A stretch of 64,000 bases of DNA, from NCBI RefSeq assembly GCF_013363975.1, contig NZ_JABWGN010000006.1:310001-374000 (forward strand). The letters are read 5' to 3'. Every line of letters begins with the position of its first letter. Positions within the stretch are counted from its first letter, which is position 1. Shown one piece after another: positions 54,301-61,523 of this stretch. A program made the position numbers and the translations under genes. This DNA comes from Nonomuraea montanisoli (GTDB lineage: Bacteria > Actinomycetota > Actinomycetes > Streptosporangiales > Streptosporangiaceae). The notes under the pieces are model-generated. The model was not told the origin of the DNA. It ran no database searches and saw only the letters and a program-made list of their open reading frames with translations.

Positions 54301-54637
54301 GCTGATCGACCTCATCAACCAGTACCGCGAGCAGGGGCTGGGCATCGTCGAGGCGGTCATCGAGGGCGGCCGGCGCCGGCTGCGCCCCATCCTCATGACC
54401 GCGGTGGCCACGATCTGTGCGCTGACGCCGATGGCGCTGGGCGTGACCGGGTCGGGCGGGTTCATCTCGCAGCCGCTGGCGATCGTGGTCATCGGCGGCC
54501 TGATCACCAGCACGCTGCTGACGCTGGTGCTGGTGCCCACGCTGTACGTGATGCTGGAGCGGGCGAAGGAGCGGATGCGCCGCCGCCCGGCCGAGCCGAA
54601 GCCCGAGGAGCCGAAGGTCCTGGCGTCCACGCCGTGA
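51398..54637 (+). CDS. AcrB/HAE1-type RND efflux transporter
   Basis: A 1079-residue RND pump of the AcrB/SwrC type. Twelve membrane helices in two halves; the proton-relay acids are in AVGRVVDDSIVVLENIKRH and the second half has GIVVTNAIVLIDLINQYREQ. The first porter loop (IPQLKQQLLPSLAFPGAFVI, SYPGASPEIVEDQV) is typical. A Gln/Pro/Ala-rich insertion (about 248-285) lies within the first periplasmic-type domain. No membrane-fusion or outer-membrane gene is adjacent, as expected in a monoderm. GGAGGG precedes the ATG. Confidence 0.92.
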   Translation: MTAFARLSLANRSLVVLVALVLSAFGAFTIPQLKQQLLPSLAFPGAFVIASYPGASPEIVEDQVTEPLEEAFQGLDGMEKMTSTSKEGLAQVQVSFEYGTDVEASVSKMQQAISRVQPQLPSGVEPQVGAGNTDDIPVMVLAVGDGGDPRAMADKLRQIMLPKLQAVEGVREATVSGTRDEVVTITPDLGKMAKAGVSPTQIPEVLKANGTPVPAGTLTSDGRSLTVQVGARIDSVAKLKGLYLTPAQPQTSAQAAPTSQAQAGRPQPGQPQAGRPQTAQAQPAAPKLKPVKLGDVATVERGLADATSITRTNGKTSLGVSVTMTPDGNAVSISHDVREELPELTKALGDSTDTAVEVIFDQAPYVEESIENLTTEGLLGLAFAVLVILVFLLSIRSTLVTAVSIPLSVVIALIALWAGDYSLNMLTLGALTIAVGRVVDDSIVVLENIKRHLGYGEPKLRAILSAVREVSGAVTASTLTTVAVFAPIAVVGGMVGELFGPFAVTVAVALIASLLVSLTVIPVLAYWFLKAPDLTPEQARAQREEAEAKELRSPLQRAYLPVLRFATRFKLVTLLIGVVVFVGTMGLAGRLETNFLDSSGQNTISVSQRMPAGTDLATTDAAAKKVEAVLDDLDGVESYQVTVGGGNALQGGFGGASGADRASYSLTLAEKADTPKVEQALRDRLSGMTDVGEVRVGGSGGGGFSSDTVDVIVQAPDGAALNAAADQVKAAMGEVSGLRDITSNLEASAPRVDVRVDREKAAAKGLTEAQIGQSVAQAFRGAPLGQLTLDGRASDLVLRVGDAPDDVKAIENLKLATASGMVKLSSVAEVQQVAGPTQVTRIDGDRSATLSAKTTSSDLGSVTQALKTRLDKLKLSGGATHQIGGASADQQQAFSDLGMAMLAAIAIVFMIMVATFRSFAQPLILLVSIPFAATGAVGLLVATGTALGVPALIGMLMLIGIVVTNAIVLIDLINQYREQGLGIVEAVIEGGRRRLRPILMTAVATICALTPMALGVTGSGGFISQPLAIVVIGGLITSTLLTLVLVPTLYVMLERAKERMRRRPAEPKPEEPKVLASTP

Positions 54638-54658
54638 GCTTCCCGCGCGGGACGTGAC

Positions 54659-54690
54659 GCGAGCCCCGGCCGCCGGCCGGGGCTCGCGCT
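54659..54690 (+). terminator. Terminator after the RND gene
   Basis: GCGAGCCCCGGCC (54659-54671) and GGCCGGGGCTCGC (54675-54687) form a perfect 13-bp stem with a three-base loop, followed by GCTTTCT. Confidence 0.75.
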
Positions 54691-54693
54691 TTC

Positions 54694-54699
54694 TATGAT
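54694..54699 (+). promoter_or_regulatory. -10 box of a leaderless-type promoter
   Basis: TATGAT lies six bases before the VOC ATG at 54706. The context TATGATCGACGC-ATG nearly equals CATGATCGACGC-GTG before the HAD gene at 62662. Confidence 0.5.
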
Positions 54700-54705
54700 C
54701 GACGC

Positions 54706-55098
54706 ATGCCTCTAGGTCACATCGGAGTCAACGTCCGCGACCTCGCCCGGGCCAAGGCGTACTACGACGAGTTCCTGCCGCTGGTGGGCTTCGAGAGCTT
54801 CTTCGCCGCCGAGGACGAGTTCTCCTACCGTCCGGCTGACGGGAAGCCGGGTACGTACCTGTTCTTCTACCCGGCGCTGGAGGACGGCGACTACTCGCGG
54901 CACCGTCCCGGTCTGCAGCACCTGGCCTTCATGGTGAGGACCCGCCAGGAGGTGGATCGCCTGCACGCGTGGGCGAGCGCCCGCGGCGCGGACGTGCTGC
55001 ACCGGCCCCAGGAGTTCCCGCAGTACGGCCCCGCCTACTACGCCACCTTCTGGACGGGGCCCGACGGCGTCACCCTGGAGGTCGTCTGTCATCGATGA
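54706..55098 (+). CDS. VOC family protein (glyoxalase/bleomycin-resistance fold)
   Basis: A 130-residue single-domain vicinal-oxygen-chelate protein. HIGVNVRDLARAKAYYDEFL provides the first metal ligand, LQHLAFMVRTRQEVD the second, and the late GVTLEVVCHR the third (Glu). No substrate can be assigned. It is convergent with, and overlaps by 10 bases, the lipoprotein gene. Confidence 0.9.
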   Translation: MPLGHIGVNVRDLARAKAYYDEFLPLVGFESFFAAEDEFSYRPADGKPGTYLFFYPALEDGDYSRHRPGLQHLAFMVRTRQEVDRLHAWASARGADVLHRPQEFPQYGPAYYATFWTGPDGVTLEVVCHR

Positions 55099-56471
55099 TC
55101 GGCTGACGCGGGACGCGCGGCGGCGGGGCCGCGGGCGAAGCGGGTCAGCAGGTTCGTCGTCGCCCTGCGGGTGAAGGCGGCGGCCGACTCGGGCACGCCG
55201 TGGCCGCAGCGCCGTCCCCGCATGCCGCAGACCCAGCGCATCGTGCCCGAGGCGAACACCCCCGCCCCGCTGGGCGCCGTGTAGTACGTGCTGTTGGAGG
55301 AGGTGGCGCGTCCCCCGCAGGAGAAGTGCGACTCGGCCAGCACCTCGACGTCGCGGGGCGAGCCGGGCGAGACCCGGTCGGTCTCCACCCCGGCCATGCC
55401 GGGGAAGCTGGTGCCGTGGGTGCCGGCGAAGATCCAGTGGTGGGGGCGGCTGACGGTGTAGACGCCCTCGGCCGGGAAGCAGTCGTACATCTCGCCCACC
55501 AGCGCGCTCTCCGGCCGGGTCTCGCGCCAGCGCAGGCACCGTTGTTCCTTGTCGCACTCGACGGTCCGGTCGTGCAGGCCGATGCGCCAGTAGACGGCGT
55601 TCGCGCCGAGGAAGGCGAGGTTGGTCCCCCGGTCCCTGGCGCGGGTGACGGCCTCGCGCATCTGCGGCGACCAGTACTCGTCGTGGCCGAGCGAGATCAC
55701 CGCGCGGGCCCCGTCGAGCGCGCCGGGCTTGAGGTCGAGGCTGGTCAGGTACGCCAGCGGCACGCCGCTGCGCTCGGCGACGGCGAACGCCTCCTGCTCG
55801 AAGGCGAGGAAGAGCCGCGCCCCGGACCCGTCGTACGGCCGGTCGAAGGTGACGGCGCGGGAGCGCCCCTCGAACCCGCCCGGCCCCTGGTAGAGGCTGC
55901 GCCCGCCCCACAGGTTGTACGCCTGCCAGGTGGTGACGGCGTCGACCATGACGACGCGGCCCTGGACGGAGGCCGAGCGCACGGTCACCGGCACGTATCG
56001 CTGGGCTCCCGTGGAGGCGTCCAGCCTGATCAGGTAGGGGCCCTCGGCCCAGCCGGTGGTGTCCACCGTGAGGGAGGGCCGCCAGTGCGCCGCGGTGACG
56101 GTGCCGTCAACGGTCCTGGCGGGGGCCTGCCGCTGCCCCTTGACCTGCGGTGACTTCCAGACGGCCGTGGGCCGGGCGCCCATACGGAAGGCGACGGCGG
56201 TGAAGCGGGGCGCGGTGGTCGAGACGCGCAGCCCGAACCGTTCGCCGGGCAGGACGCTGACGTGGTCGGCGTAGCCCTCGATCTCGTGCTCGGCCCCGCG
56301 CCTGGCCAGGTGCCACGAGGCCGGCAGCTTCACCGCCGGCGCGGAGGCGGCGGGCGACGGGGACGCGGGCGAGGGCGCCGGCGTCGTCGGTGCGGGTGTG
56401 GCGGCCGGCGGCTGGGCCGAGCACCCGGCGGCCACGAGAGCGAGAACGAGAACGATGATCAACTTGCGCAC
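55089..56471 (-). CDS. Lipoprotein with N,N-dimethylformamidase beta-like domain (DUF6605 type)
   Basis: A 460-residue secreted lipoprotein: lipobox LALVAAGC, Pro/Ala/Ser linker, then a beta-rich part and the DMFase-beta-like domain with VVMVDAVTTWQAYNLWGGRS, ISLGHDEYWSPQMREAV and LAFLGANAVYWRI. The family contains an iron-dependent amidohydrolase beta subunit, but most single-gene members have unknown function. GTG at 56471 is taken from the signal-peptide position; no ribosome site is evident. Confidence 0.78.
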   Translation of the reverse strand: MRKLIIVLVLALVAAGCSAQPPAATPAPTTPAPSPASPSPAASAPAVKLPASWHLARRGAEHEIEGYADHVSVLPGERFGLRVSTTAPRFTAVAFRMGARPTAVWKSPQVKGQRQAPARTVDGTVTAAHWRPSLTVDTTGWAEGPYLIRLDASTGAQRYVPVTVRSASVQGRVVMVDAVTTWQAYNLWGGRSLYQGPGGFEGRSRAVTFDRPYDGSGARLFLAFEQEAFAVAERSGVPLAYLTSLDLKPGALDGARAVISLGHDEYWSPQMREAVTRARDRGTNLAFLGANAVYWRIGLHDRTVECDKEQRCLRWRETRPESALVGEMYDCFPAEGVYTVSRPHHWIFAGTHGTSFPGMAGVETDRVSPGSPRDVEVLAESHFSCGGRATSSNSTYYTAPSGAGVFASGTMRWVCGMRGRRCGHGVPESAAAFTRRATTNLLTRFARGPAAARPASADHR

Positions 56472-56587
56472 CGGGCAATGATCACAGGCGGCCCTCACCC
56501 GCGCGCGCGACTTGGCGAACTCCTTGCCCTCGATGGCGTCGAGGTCACGGGGAGACGCGCCGGCGACGGCTTGCCCACCTGTGCCGG

Positions 56588-57499
56588 TCACCTGGCCTTG
56601 GCGAGGTCGGCGGCCGAGATGGGACGGAAGGTGGACAGCGCCGCCACCAGGTCGGCCTCGGTGACACCCGAGCCGTTGAGCATGACCAGCGCATCGCCCG
56701 ACCTGGCGAAGAGGGTGACCCAGGAGGTCCCGTCACCGGTCCGGACCCATCGGTCTCCCGGGAGCGTCTTGCAGTGCAGCCGGACTTCCAGGTTCTCGGT
56801 GACCGCCAGGCAGGAATCGCGCGGGGTTCCGGCCGCGGAGGGCCAGACCGTGACCTGGATCTCGGAGAATCCCCGGGTCGGCGTGGCGTCCCGCCAGTAC
56901 TCCAGCCAGGTGGACGGCTCCGGTTCCTGCTCTCCGGTGGCGTTGAGAGTCACGCTGACCAGTTCGTAATCCCGGAGCGCCGGAGCGATCAGCGGCACGC
57001 CGGACCTCTCGAAGCTGCGGACCTTCCACCAGGCCAGGATCTGCGGCTTGTGCTGCGCCGCGCCCCATGCTCCGAGGGGCACCACCACGACCAGGGCCAC
57101 CGCCCACCAGCGGCCGGGCGACATGAACGACCACGCCGACAGGGGGAAGCCGACGGCGCCACCGACCACGTAGACAGGGACGACGAGGGCCGGCAGAGAG
57201 CCGATCAGCTCCGGCTCCGGCACCGGCACCAGCACGGCGAGGGCGCCGATGAGCAACCACGTCGCGGAGCCCCCGACATGACCGACCGCGCCCCAGCGCG
57301 GCAGCCCGGCCAGCCGCGCGCCCACCGTGCCCAGGATCATCGCCAGGAGGAGCGTCAGGAGGGACATGGCCGGCGGGAGCGGGATCTCGTCGAACTCTTC
57401 CCTCCGTATGTACGCGAAGACGACGGCCGTGGGGATGCTCGTCGCCAGTCCGATGAGAGCCGCACGCCCCACGACCGCCTTGGTCGATAAATGGTGCAT
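56588..57499 (-). CDS. Membrane protein of unknown function
   Basis: A 303-residue protein with about four membrane helices in the first 165 residues (including ALIGLATSIPTAVVFAYI and MSLLTLLLAMILGTVGARL) and a soluble C-terminal domain of about 140 residues (EIQVTVWPSAAGTPRDSCLA, GTSWVTLFARSGDALVMLNG). The C-terminal region resembles small Trp/Cys-containing extracytoplasmic domains, but no family is recognised. ATG at 57499. Confidence 0.7.
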   Translation of the reverse strand: MHHLSTKAVVGRAALIGLATSIPTAVVFAYIRREEFDEIPLPPAMSLLTLLLAMILGTVGARLAGLPRWGAVGHVGGSATWLLIGALAVLVPVPEPELIGSLPALVVPVYVVGGAVGFPLSAWSFMSPGRWWAVALVVVVPLGAWGAAQHKPQILAWWKVRSFERSGVPLIAPALRDYELVSVTLNATGEQEPEPSTWLEYWRDATPTRGFSEIQVTVWPSAAGTPRDSCLAVTENLEVRLHCKTLPGDRWVRTGDGTSWVTLFARSGDALVMLNGSGVTEADLVAALSTFRPISAADLAKAR

Positions 57500-57606
57500 G
57501 TCTCCATTGTCGGAGCTGATCCACTTCGCCAGCTCAACTGAAGAGCGTGGAGCGGGGGAGAGGAACTGCTCCGAACGCACCCCGCCCCGGGCAGTGCCTC
57601 GCGAGC

Positions 57607-58710
57607 TCAGAGCGGGTCGCGCCGCAGGACGAGTTTGGTGGTGCGCGCGGCGTAGGCGGTGGGGGCGTCGTCCCAGTCGGCGAGCAGGGTGGTGACCCGC
57701 TCGGCGGGGAAGCCGGAGGCGCGCAGGAACTCCAGGAGTTCGGGGAGCACGGCGCGGGGGTGGGAGACGCCGGCGTGGAGGGTGGCCCCGGTGGCGTACA
57801 TGCGCATGACGGGGACCCGGGTGCCGCGGCCGAGGTAGTAGCCGACGGCGGTGCAGACGCCGCCGGGTGCGAGCGCCGCGACGGCGCGGCGCAGCCCGGC
57901 CGCGCGCGAGGTGGCCTCGACCGTGATGTCGTAGCGGGTCCGGACGGTGTCGACGACCGTGGCCCCGAGGGACTCGGCGATCCGGCGACGGCGGGGGTGC
58001 GGGTCGAGGTAGTGGACGCTCGCCCCGTGGGCGGTGGCGAGGCCGGCGGCGTACAGGCCGATGCTCTGGGCGCCGCCCCCGAGGACCAGCACGGTGGCGT
58101 CCGGGCGTCCTGCCAGGTGCGGGACGACCGCGCGCCAGGCGTCGGCGAGGTTGTCGCTCGCCGCGGCCGCGCGCAGCGGCGGCACCCCGTCGGGGACGGG
58201 CACCAGCATGTGGTCGGCGAAGGGCACCCTGAGCTGGTCGGCGACCATGCCGCCCCACGGGCCGCACGCCGGGCCGAATCCGTAGGCGGCCAGCTCCCCT
58301 CGCGCGGTGGTGGCGCACTTGGACGTGAGGCCGCGGGCGCAGCGATGGCAGGTGCCGCAGGACACCGACCACGGCACCACGACGGTCTGCCCGACCCGCA
58401 GGCGCCGGACGTCGGCGCCGACGGCCACGACCTGGGCGACGCACTCGTGACCGATGCCGAACGGCCCGCGGAAGGCGACGTCGCCGCAGATCGCCGCGAC
58501 GACCGGGTCGACGAGGCCGAGGGCGATGCCCGCCTGGAGGGCGCGGGAGACGGGCCGGTGGATCGGCAGGGTGTCGCCGTCGCAGCGGCCCGCCAGGAAC
58601 GGCCGGACGATGGCGTCGCCCGCTTCGGCGAGGGTGGGGGCCGGGCGGTCCCGCCAGGCGAGGCGGCCGCTGCGCACGAACGCCAGCTCCCGTACCGTGG
58701 GCCGGTTCAT
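57607..58710 (-). CDS. Zinc-dependent alcohol dehydrogenase-like protein (MDR)
   Basis: A 367-residue medium-chain dehydrogenase. Catalytic zinc ligands C43 and H88-E89 (GIGHECVAQV); structural cysteines C118, C121, C124 and C132. The cofactor motif reads LVLGGGAQSIGLYAAGLA instead of the usual GxGxxG with Val. It resembles glucose/threonine dehydrogenases. It is divergent from a TetR gene with two operator copies between, so it is likely induced by the TetR ligand. Confidence 0.88.
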   Translation of the reverse strand: MNRPTVRELAFVRSGRLAWRDRPAPTLAEAGDAIVRPFLAGRCDGDTLPIHRPVSRALQAGIALGLVDPVVAAICGDVAFRGPFGIGHECVAQVVAVGADVRRLRVGQTVVVPWSVSCGTCHRCARGLTSKCATTARGELAAYGFGPACGPWGGMVADQLRVPFADHMLVPVPDGVPPLRAAAASDNLADAWRAVVPHLAGRPDATVLVLGGGAQSIGLYAAGLATAHGASVHYLDPHPRRRRIAESLGATVVDTVRTRYDITVEATSRAAGLRRAVAALAPGGVCTAVGYYLGRGTRVPVMRMYATGATLHAGVSHPRAVLPELLEFLRASGFPAERVTTLLADWDDAPTAYAARTTKLVLRRDPL

Positions 58711-58748
58711 CGGGATCGAACACCTCCAGGGGGCGGTCTCCTCACCGT

Positions 58749-58802
58749 TGTTATAACGAGCGTTATAACAGCAGTTCACGGTAGCCTATAACGCACGTCA
58801 TA
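58749..58802. promoter_or_regulatory. Two TetR operators between ADH and TetR
   Basis: GTTATAACGAGCGTTATAAC (58749-58768) is perfectly palindromic. CTATAACG-CA-CGTCATAG (58785-58802) is a one-mismatch copy next to the TetR ATG. A third copy is at 59836. Confidence 0.8.
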
Positions 58803-58805
58803 GCC

Positions 58806-59405
58806 ATGGGGGTGCTCACGTTGCCGCAGCCCGAGCAGCGCACCAGGGAACGCATCATCGTCGGCGCCGCCGACCTCATCAGGCGGCGGGGCCTGGCCGG
58901 CAGCACGGTCCGGGACCTGGCCACCCACTCCGGGGCGCCGCTCGGATCGACCTATCACTACTTCCCGCGCGGCAAGCAGCAACTGGCCGCCGAGGCGGTC
59001 CGCTTCGCCGGAGAGCTCGTCACCCGGGTGCTGGAGCGTGAGCTGCGGGCCGGACCGGCGGCCGGGGTGCGGGCGTTCCTGGGCCTGTGGCGGCAGACGG
59101 TCATCGACAGCGACTTCGCGGCGGGGTGCCCGGTCCTGGCGGTCGCCGTCGAGGAGCCGCCGGGGGAGGGCGACCCGGAGGCGATCACCGCCGCGGCCGA
59201 GGTGTTCACCGCCTGGGAAGACCTGCTGTCCGCGTCGCTGCGCGAGCACGGGGCGAGCCCGCGGCAGGCGGCGGGGCTGGCCACCCTGATCGTCGCCTCC
59301 GTGGAGGGAACCGTCGCGATGTGCCGGGCCAAGCGCGACATCCAGCCGCTGGACGACGTGGCCGCCCAACTGGAGACCCTCATCGGCGCGGCCGTCACGA
59401 CCTGA
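58806..59405 (+). CDS. TetR/AcrR family transcriptional regulator (LmrA/YxaF type)
   Basis: A 199-residue regulator. HTH: RERIIVGAADLIRRRGLAGS and GAPLGSTYHYFPRGKQQLAA. The C-terminal domain is of the LmrA/YxaF kind with DFAAGCPVLAVAVE. It sits between two operator-bearing promoters and is expected to repress itself, the ADH and the 59418 gene. Confidence 0.92.
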   Translation: MGVLTLPQPEQRTRERIIVGAADLIRRRGLAGSTVRDLATHSGAPLGSTYHYFPRGKQQLAAEAVRFAGELVTRVLERELRAGPAAGVRAFLGLWRQTVIDSDFAAGCPVLAVAVEEPPGEGDPEAITAAAEVFTAWEDLLSASLREHGASPRQAAGLATLIVASVEGTVAMCRAKRDIQPLDDVAAQLETLIGAAVTT

Positions 59406-59417
59406 CTTCTCGGGTTG

Positions 59418-59831
59418 TCAGGACAGGGCGGCGCGGATCGCGGCGGCCCGCTCCGCAGTGAAGACGCCGCTGTCGAGCAGGGCCAGGATCGACGTCACCC
59501 CGCCTGCGGAGCCCCAGCCCCCCTCGTCCACGGTGCGCAGGTTCACCCACCAGGTCGGCGCCGGGACCGCCACCCCGCACGCCTCGGCCAGCGCCGCGAG
59601 GATCCGCTCGATCACCTCGGCGCGGACCCGCCGGTTCCAGTCCGCCTCCATCGCCGCGACATCGACCTGCATCACGTCCTGACCGGAATCGCCGGCCAGC
59701 GCCCCGCCGATCGCGATCATGTCCGGAGCGCGTTCGACGAAGTGCACCTGGAAGCCGACGCGCGCCGCCGCCACGAACTGCCCGATCTCCGGCACCAGCA
59801 CCGCGTCGGTCAGCGTGCGCGCTGGCCCCAC
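59418..59831 (-). CDS. Tautomerase-superfamily-like small protein
   Basis: A 137-residue protein with EADWNRRVRAEVIERILAAL then CGVAVPAPTWWVNLRTVDEGGWGSAGG, a pattern like the C-terminal half of 4-oxalocrotonate/MIF-type tautomerases (GGWG-type turn). The usual N-terminal proline is not seen, so the assignment is tentative. GTG at 59831 is the longest start; the operator ends only five bases upstream, so a downstream start or leaderless mRNA is possible. Confidence 0.5.
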   Translation of the reverse strand: MGPARTLTDAVLVPEIGQFVAAARVGFQVHFVERAPDMIAIGGALAGDSGQDVMQVDVAAMEADWNRRVRAEVIERILAALAEACGVAVPAPTWWVNLRTVDEGGWGSAGGVTSILALLDSGVFTAERAAAIRAALS

Positions 59832-59835
59832 CCTC

Positions 59836-59851
59836 TATAACGCTCGTTATA
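59836..59851. promoter_or_regulatory. Third copy of the TATAACG operator
   Basis: TATAACG-CT-CGTTATA is perfectly palindromic and shares the arms of the site at 58749. It directly precedes the 59418-59831 gene, extending the TetR regulon to that gene. Confidence 0.7.
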
Positions 59852-59991
59852 ACACTGACGGTGACGGTATCAGGCGCTGGAGACGGACCCTCGGTCGAAG
59901 ATTTGCTGATATCTCAGCTCTCTCCTACTGTGATGCCAGATGGCTCGCCGACCACGGGGTGCCGGATGGACCTACGAGACGGGAGGCTGTC

Positions 59992-60549
59992 GTGACCACT
60001 GCACTCATCATCGGCGACATCCAGCGGGGCATCACGGGCACGTACCCCTTCGCCAGGGACGTCGTGCCGCCGCTCGCCGGCCTGCTCCCGCGCGCCCGCG
60101 CGGCCGGCGCGCTCGTGGTGTTCGTGCACTTCGCCTTCCGGGGCAACGGGGCCGACGTGCCGCCGGGCAGCGCGCTGCTGCAGACGTTCTACGAGGCGGG
60201 GGACGCCTTCCATGAGGGAACGGCCGGAACCGAGATCGACCTGCCGGTCGCCGAGGAGGACGTCGTCGTGCTGAAGCGCCGCGCCAGCGCGTTCGCCGGC
60301 ACGGACCTCGACCTCGTGCTCCGCGCGCGCGGGGTGGACTCCCTCGTGATCGCCGGTGTCGCGACCAGCGCGATGGTGGCTGCGACCTGCTACGACGCGG
60401 CGGACCGCGGCTACCAGGTGAGCGTGCTGCGTGACGGTTGCGCCGACGGCGATCCGGCGATGCACGACTTCTTCATGGACGCCGTCTTCCCCAGCCGCGG
60501 ATTCGAGGTCGTGACCTGCGCCGGTTGGCGGGCAGAACCACGATCGTGA
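59992..60549 (+). CDS. Isochorismatase-family cysteine hydrolase with altered active site
   Basis: A 185-residue protein of the isochorismatase fold. D9 (IIGDIQRG) and K95 (VVLKRRASAF) of the usual D-K-C triad are present. The nucleophile position in GVATSAMVAATCYDA is Met128 instead of Cys; a Cys occurs five residues later. GTG at 59992 with GGAGG 6 bases upstream. It is part of the GntR-linked group that follows. Confidence 0.82.
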   Translation: MTTALIIGDIQRGITGTYPFARDVVPPLAGLLPRARAAGALVVFVHFAFRGNGADVPPGSALLQTFYEAGDAFHEGTAGTEIDLPVAEEDVVVLKRRASAFAGTDLDLVLRARGVDSLVIAGVATSAMVAATCYDAADRGYQVSVLRDGCADGDPAMHDFFMDAVFPSRGFEVVTCAGWRAEPRS

Positions 60550-60648
60550 ACGCCGCGTCGCCCGACCGGGCGGCGTACTTCACGGGCGGCCGCCGCGGTC
60601 AACGGTGGCGAGCTGATCGTCTGACCCCGGCCGTCCAGGCAGGCGAGG

Positions 60649-61377
60649 CTACGGCGCCGGCATCTCGATGGGCGCCCTGCTGACGGAGACGCTTTTCGCC
60701 AGGGCCTGGAGCACGTCGCGGTGCACGCGCTCGCACCGCCTGCGCATGGCCTCGCGGGTGCCGTCAGCGTCGCGCTCGCGCAGCCGCTCGGAGACGGCCT
60801 TCAGCTCTCCGGGCGGGCTCACGGCCTCGGGGGCGATCAGCGCGGCCATCCGCAGGACCCGCTCCAGCTCGTCGAGCACGTCGACGATCGCCTTGCCGAA
60901 CCGGTTGTTGCCGCCGGCGGCGGCGATGACGGCCTCGAACTCGATCCCGGCCCGCAGCGATTCCTCAAGTCCCACCTCGCCCGCCGCGAGCGCGAAGGGC
61001 ACCTTCGCCAGCGCGTCGAGCCGTTCCAGCGCCGGCGCCTCGACGCCTCGGCGGGCGGCGGTGGCGGCGGCCTCGACGGACAGCACCGTCCGCAGGGCGC
61101 AGAGGTCGTCGGTGTCCTGGAGCGTGATCGGGCTGACGACGTAGCCCGCGCGGGGAAGCGCGTCCACGAGCCCGTCGCGCCTCAACCGGGCGAGCGCCTC
61201 GCGTACGGGCGTCTTGCTGATGTGCCATTGCCTGGCGAGCGACGCCTCGCTGAAGCTGCTGCCGGGCGGGAGCGTCAGGTCGATGATCTGGCGCCTGATC
61301 GCCCGGTATGCCTGAGTGGTGCGGTCGAGGTCGACTTCGTCCGTGCCGACCAGCAGCAACGCGGGAATGTGCACCAT
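60649..61377 (-). CDS. GntR family transcriptional regulator (FadR/FCD type)
   Basis: A 242-residue regulator. The GntR HTH reads AYRAIRRQIIDLTLPPGSSF and LARQWHISKTPVREALARLR; the C-terminal FCD helical domain follows (LRTVLSVEAAATAARRGVEA). ATG at 61377 is preferred over 61383 because GAGGG lies six bases before it. It is divergent from the oxidoreductase and probably binds the TGATATC sites at 61408-61439 and 59906. Confidence 0.87.
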   Translation of the reverse strand: MVHIPALLLVGTDEVDLDRTTQAYRAIRRQIIDLTLPPGSSFSEASLARQWHISKTPVREALARLRRDGLVDALPRAGYVVSPITLQDTDDLCALRTVLSVEAAATAARRGVEAPALERLDALAKVPFALAAGEVGLEESLRAGIEFEAVIAAAGGNNRFGKAIVDVLDELERVLRMAALIAPEAVSPPGELKAVSERLRERDADGTREAMRRRCERVHRDVLQALAKSVSVSRAPIEMPAP

Positions 61378-61407
61378 GGGCATCCCTCAGTATATCACTC
61401 CGATGCC

Positions 61408-61439
61408 TAAATATCTTTACACAACTGATTGATATCTTA
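61408..61439. promoter_or_regulatory. Candidate GntR-binding inverted repeat
   Basis: TAAATATC (61408-61415) and GATATCTTA (61431-61439) form an inverted repeat in the divergent space. CTGATATCTCAG at 59906-59917, before the isochorismatase gene, shares TGATATCT-AG. Such TGATATC motifs fit FadR-type GntR proteins. Confidence 0.4.
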
Positions 61440-61523
61440 GTTACACCTGACCCTGCTGTGGGCCACGGGGGAGCCGCCCCTATTGTTGGATGCCGATCGA
61501 ACACGAAGACTTGGGAGTTGTGC

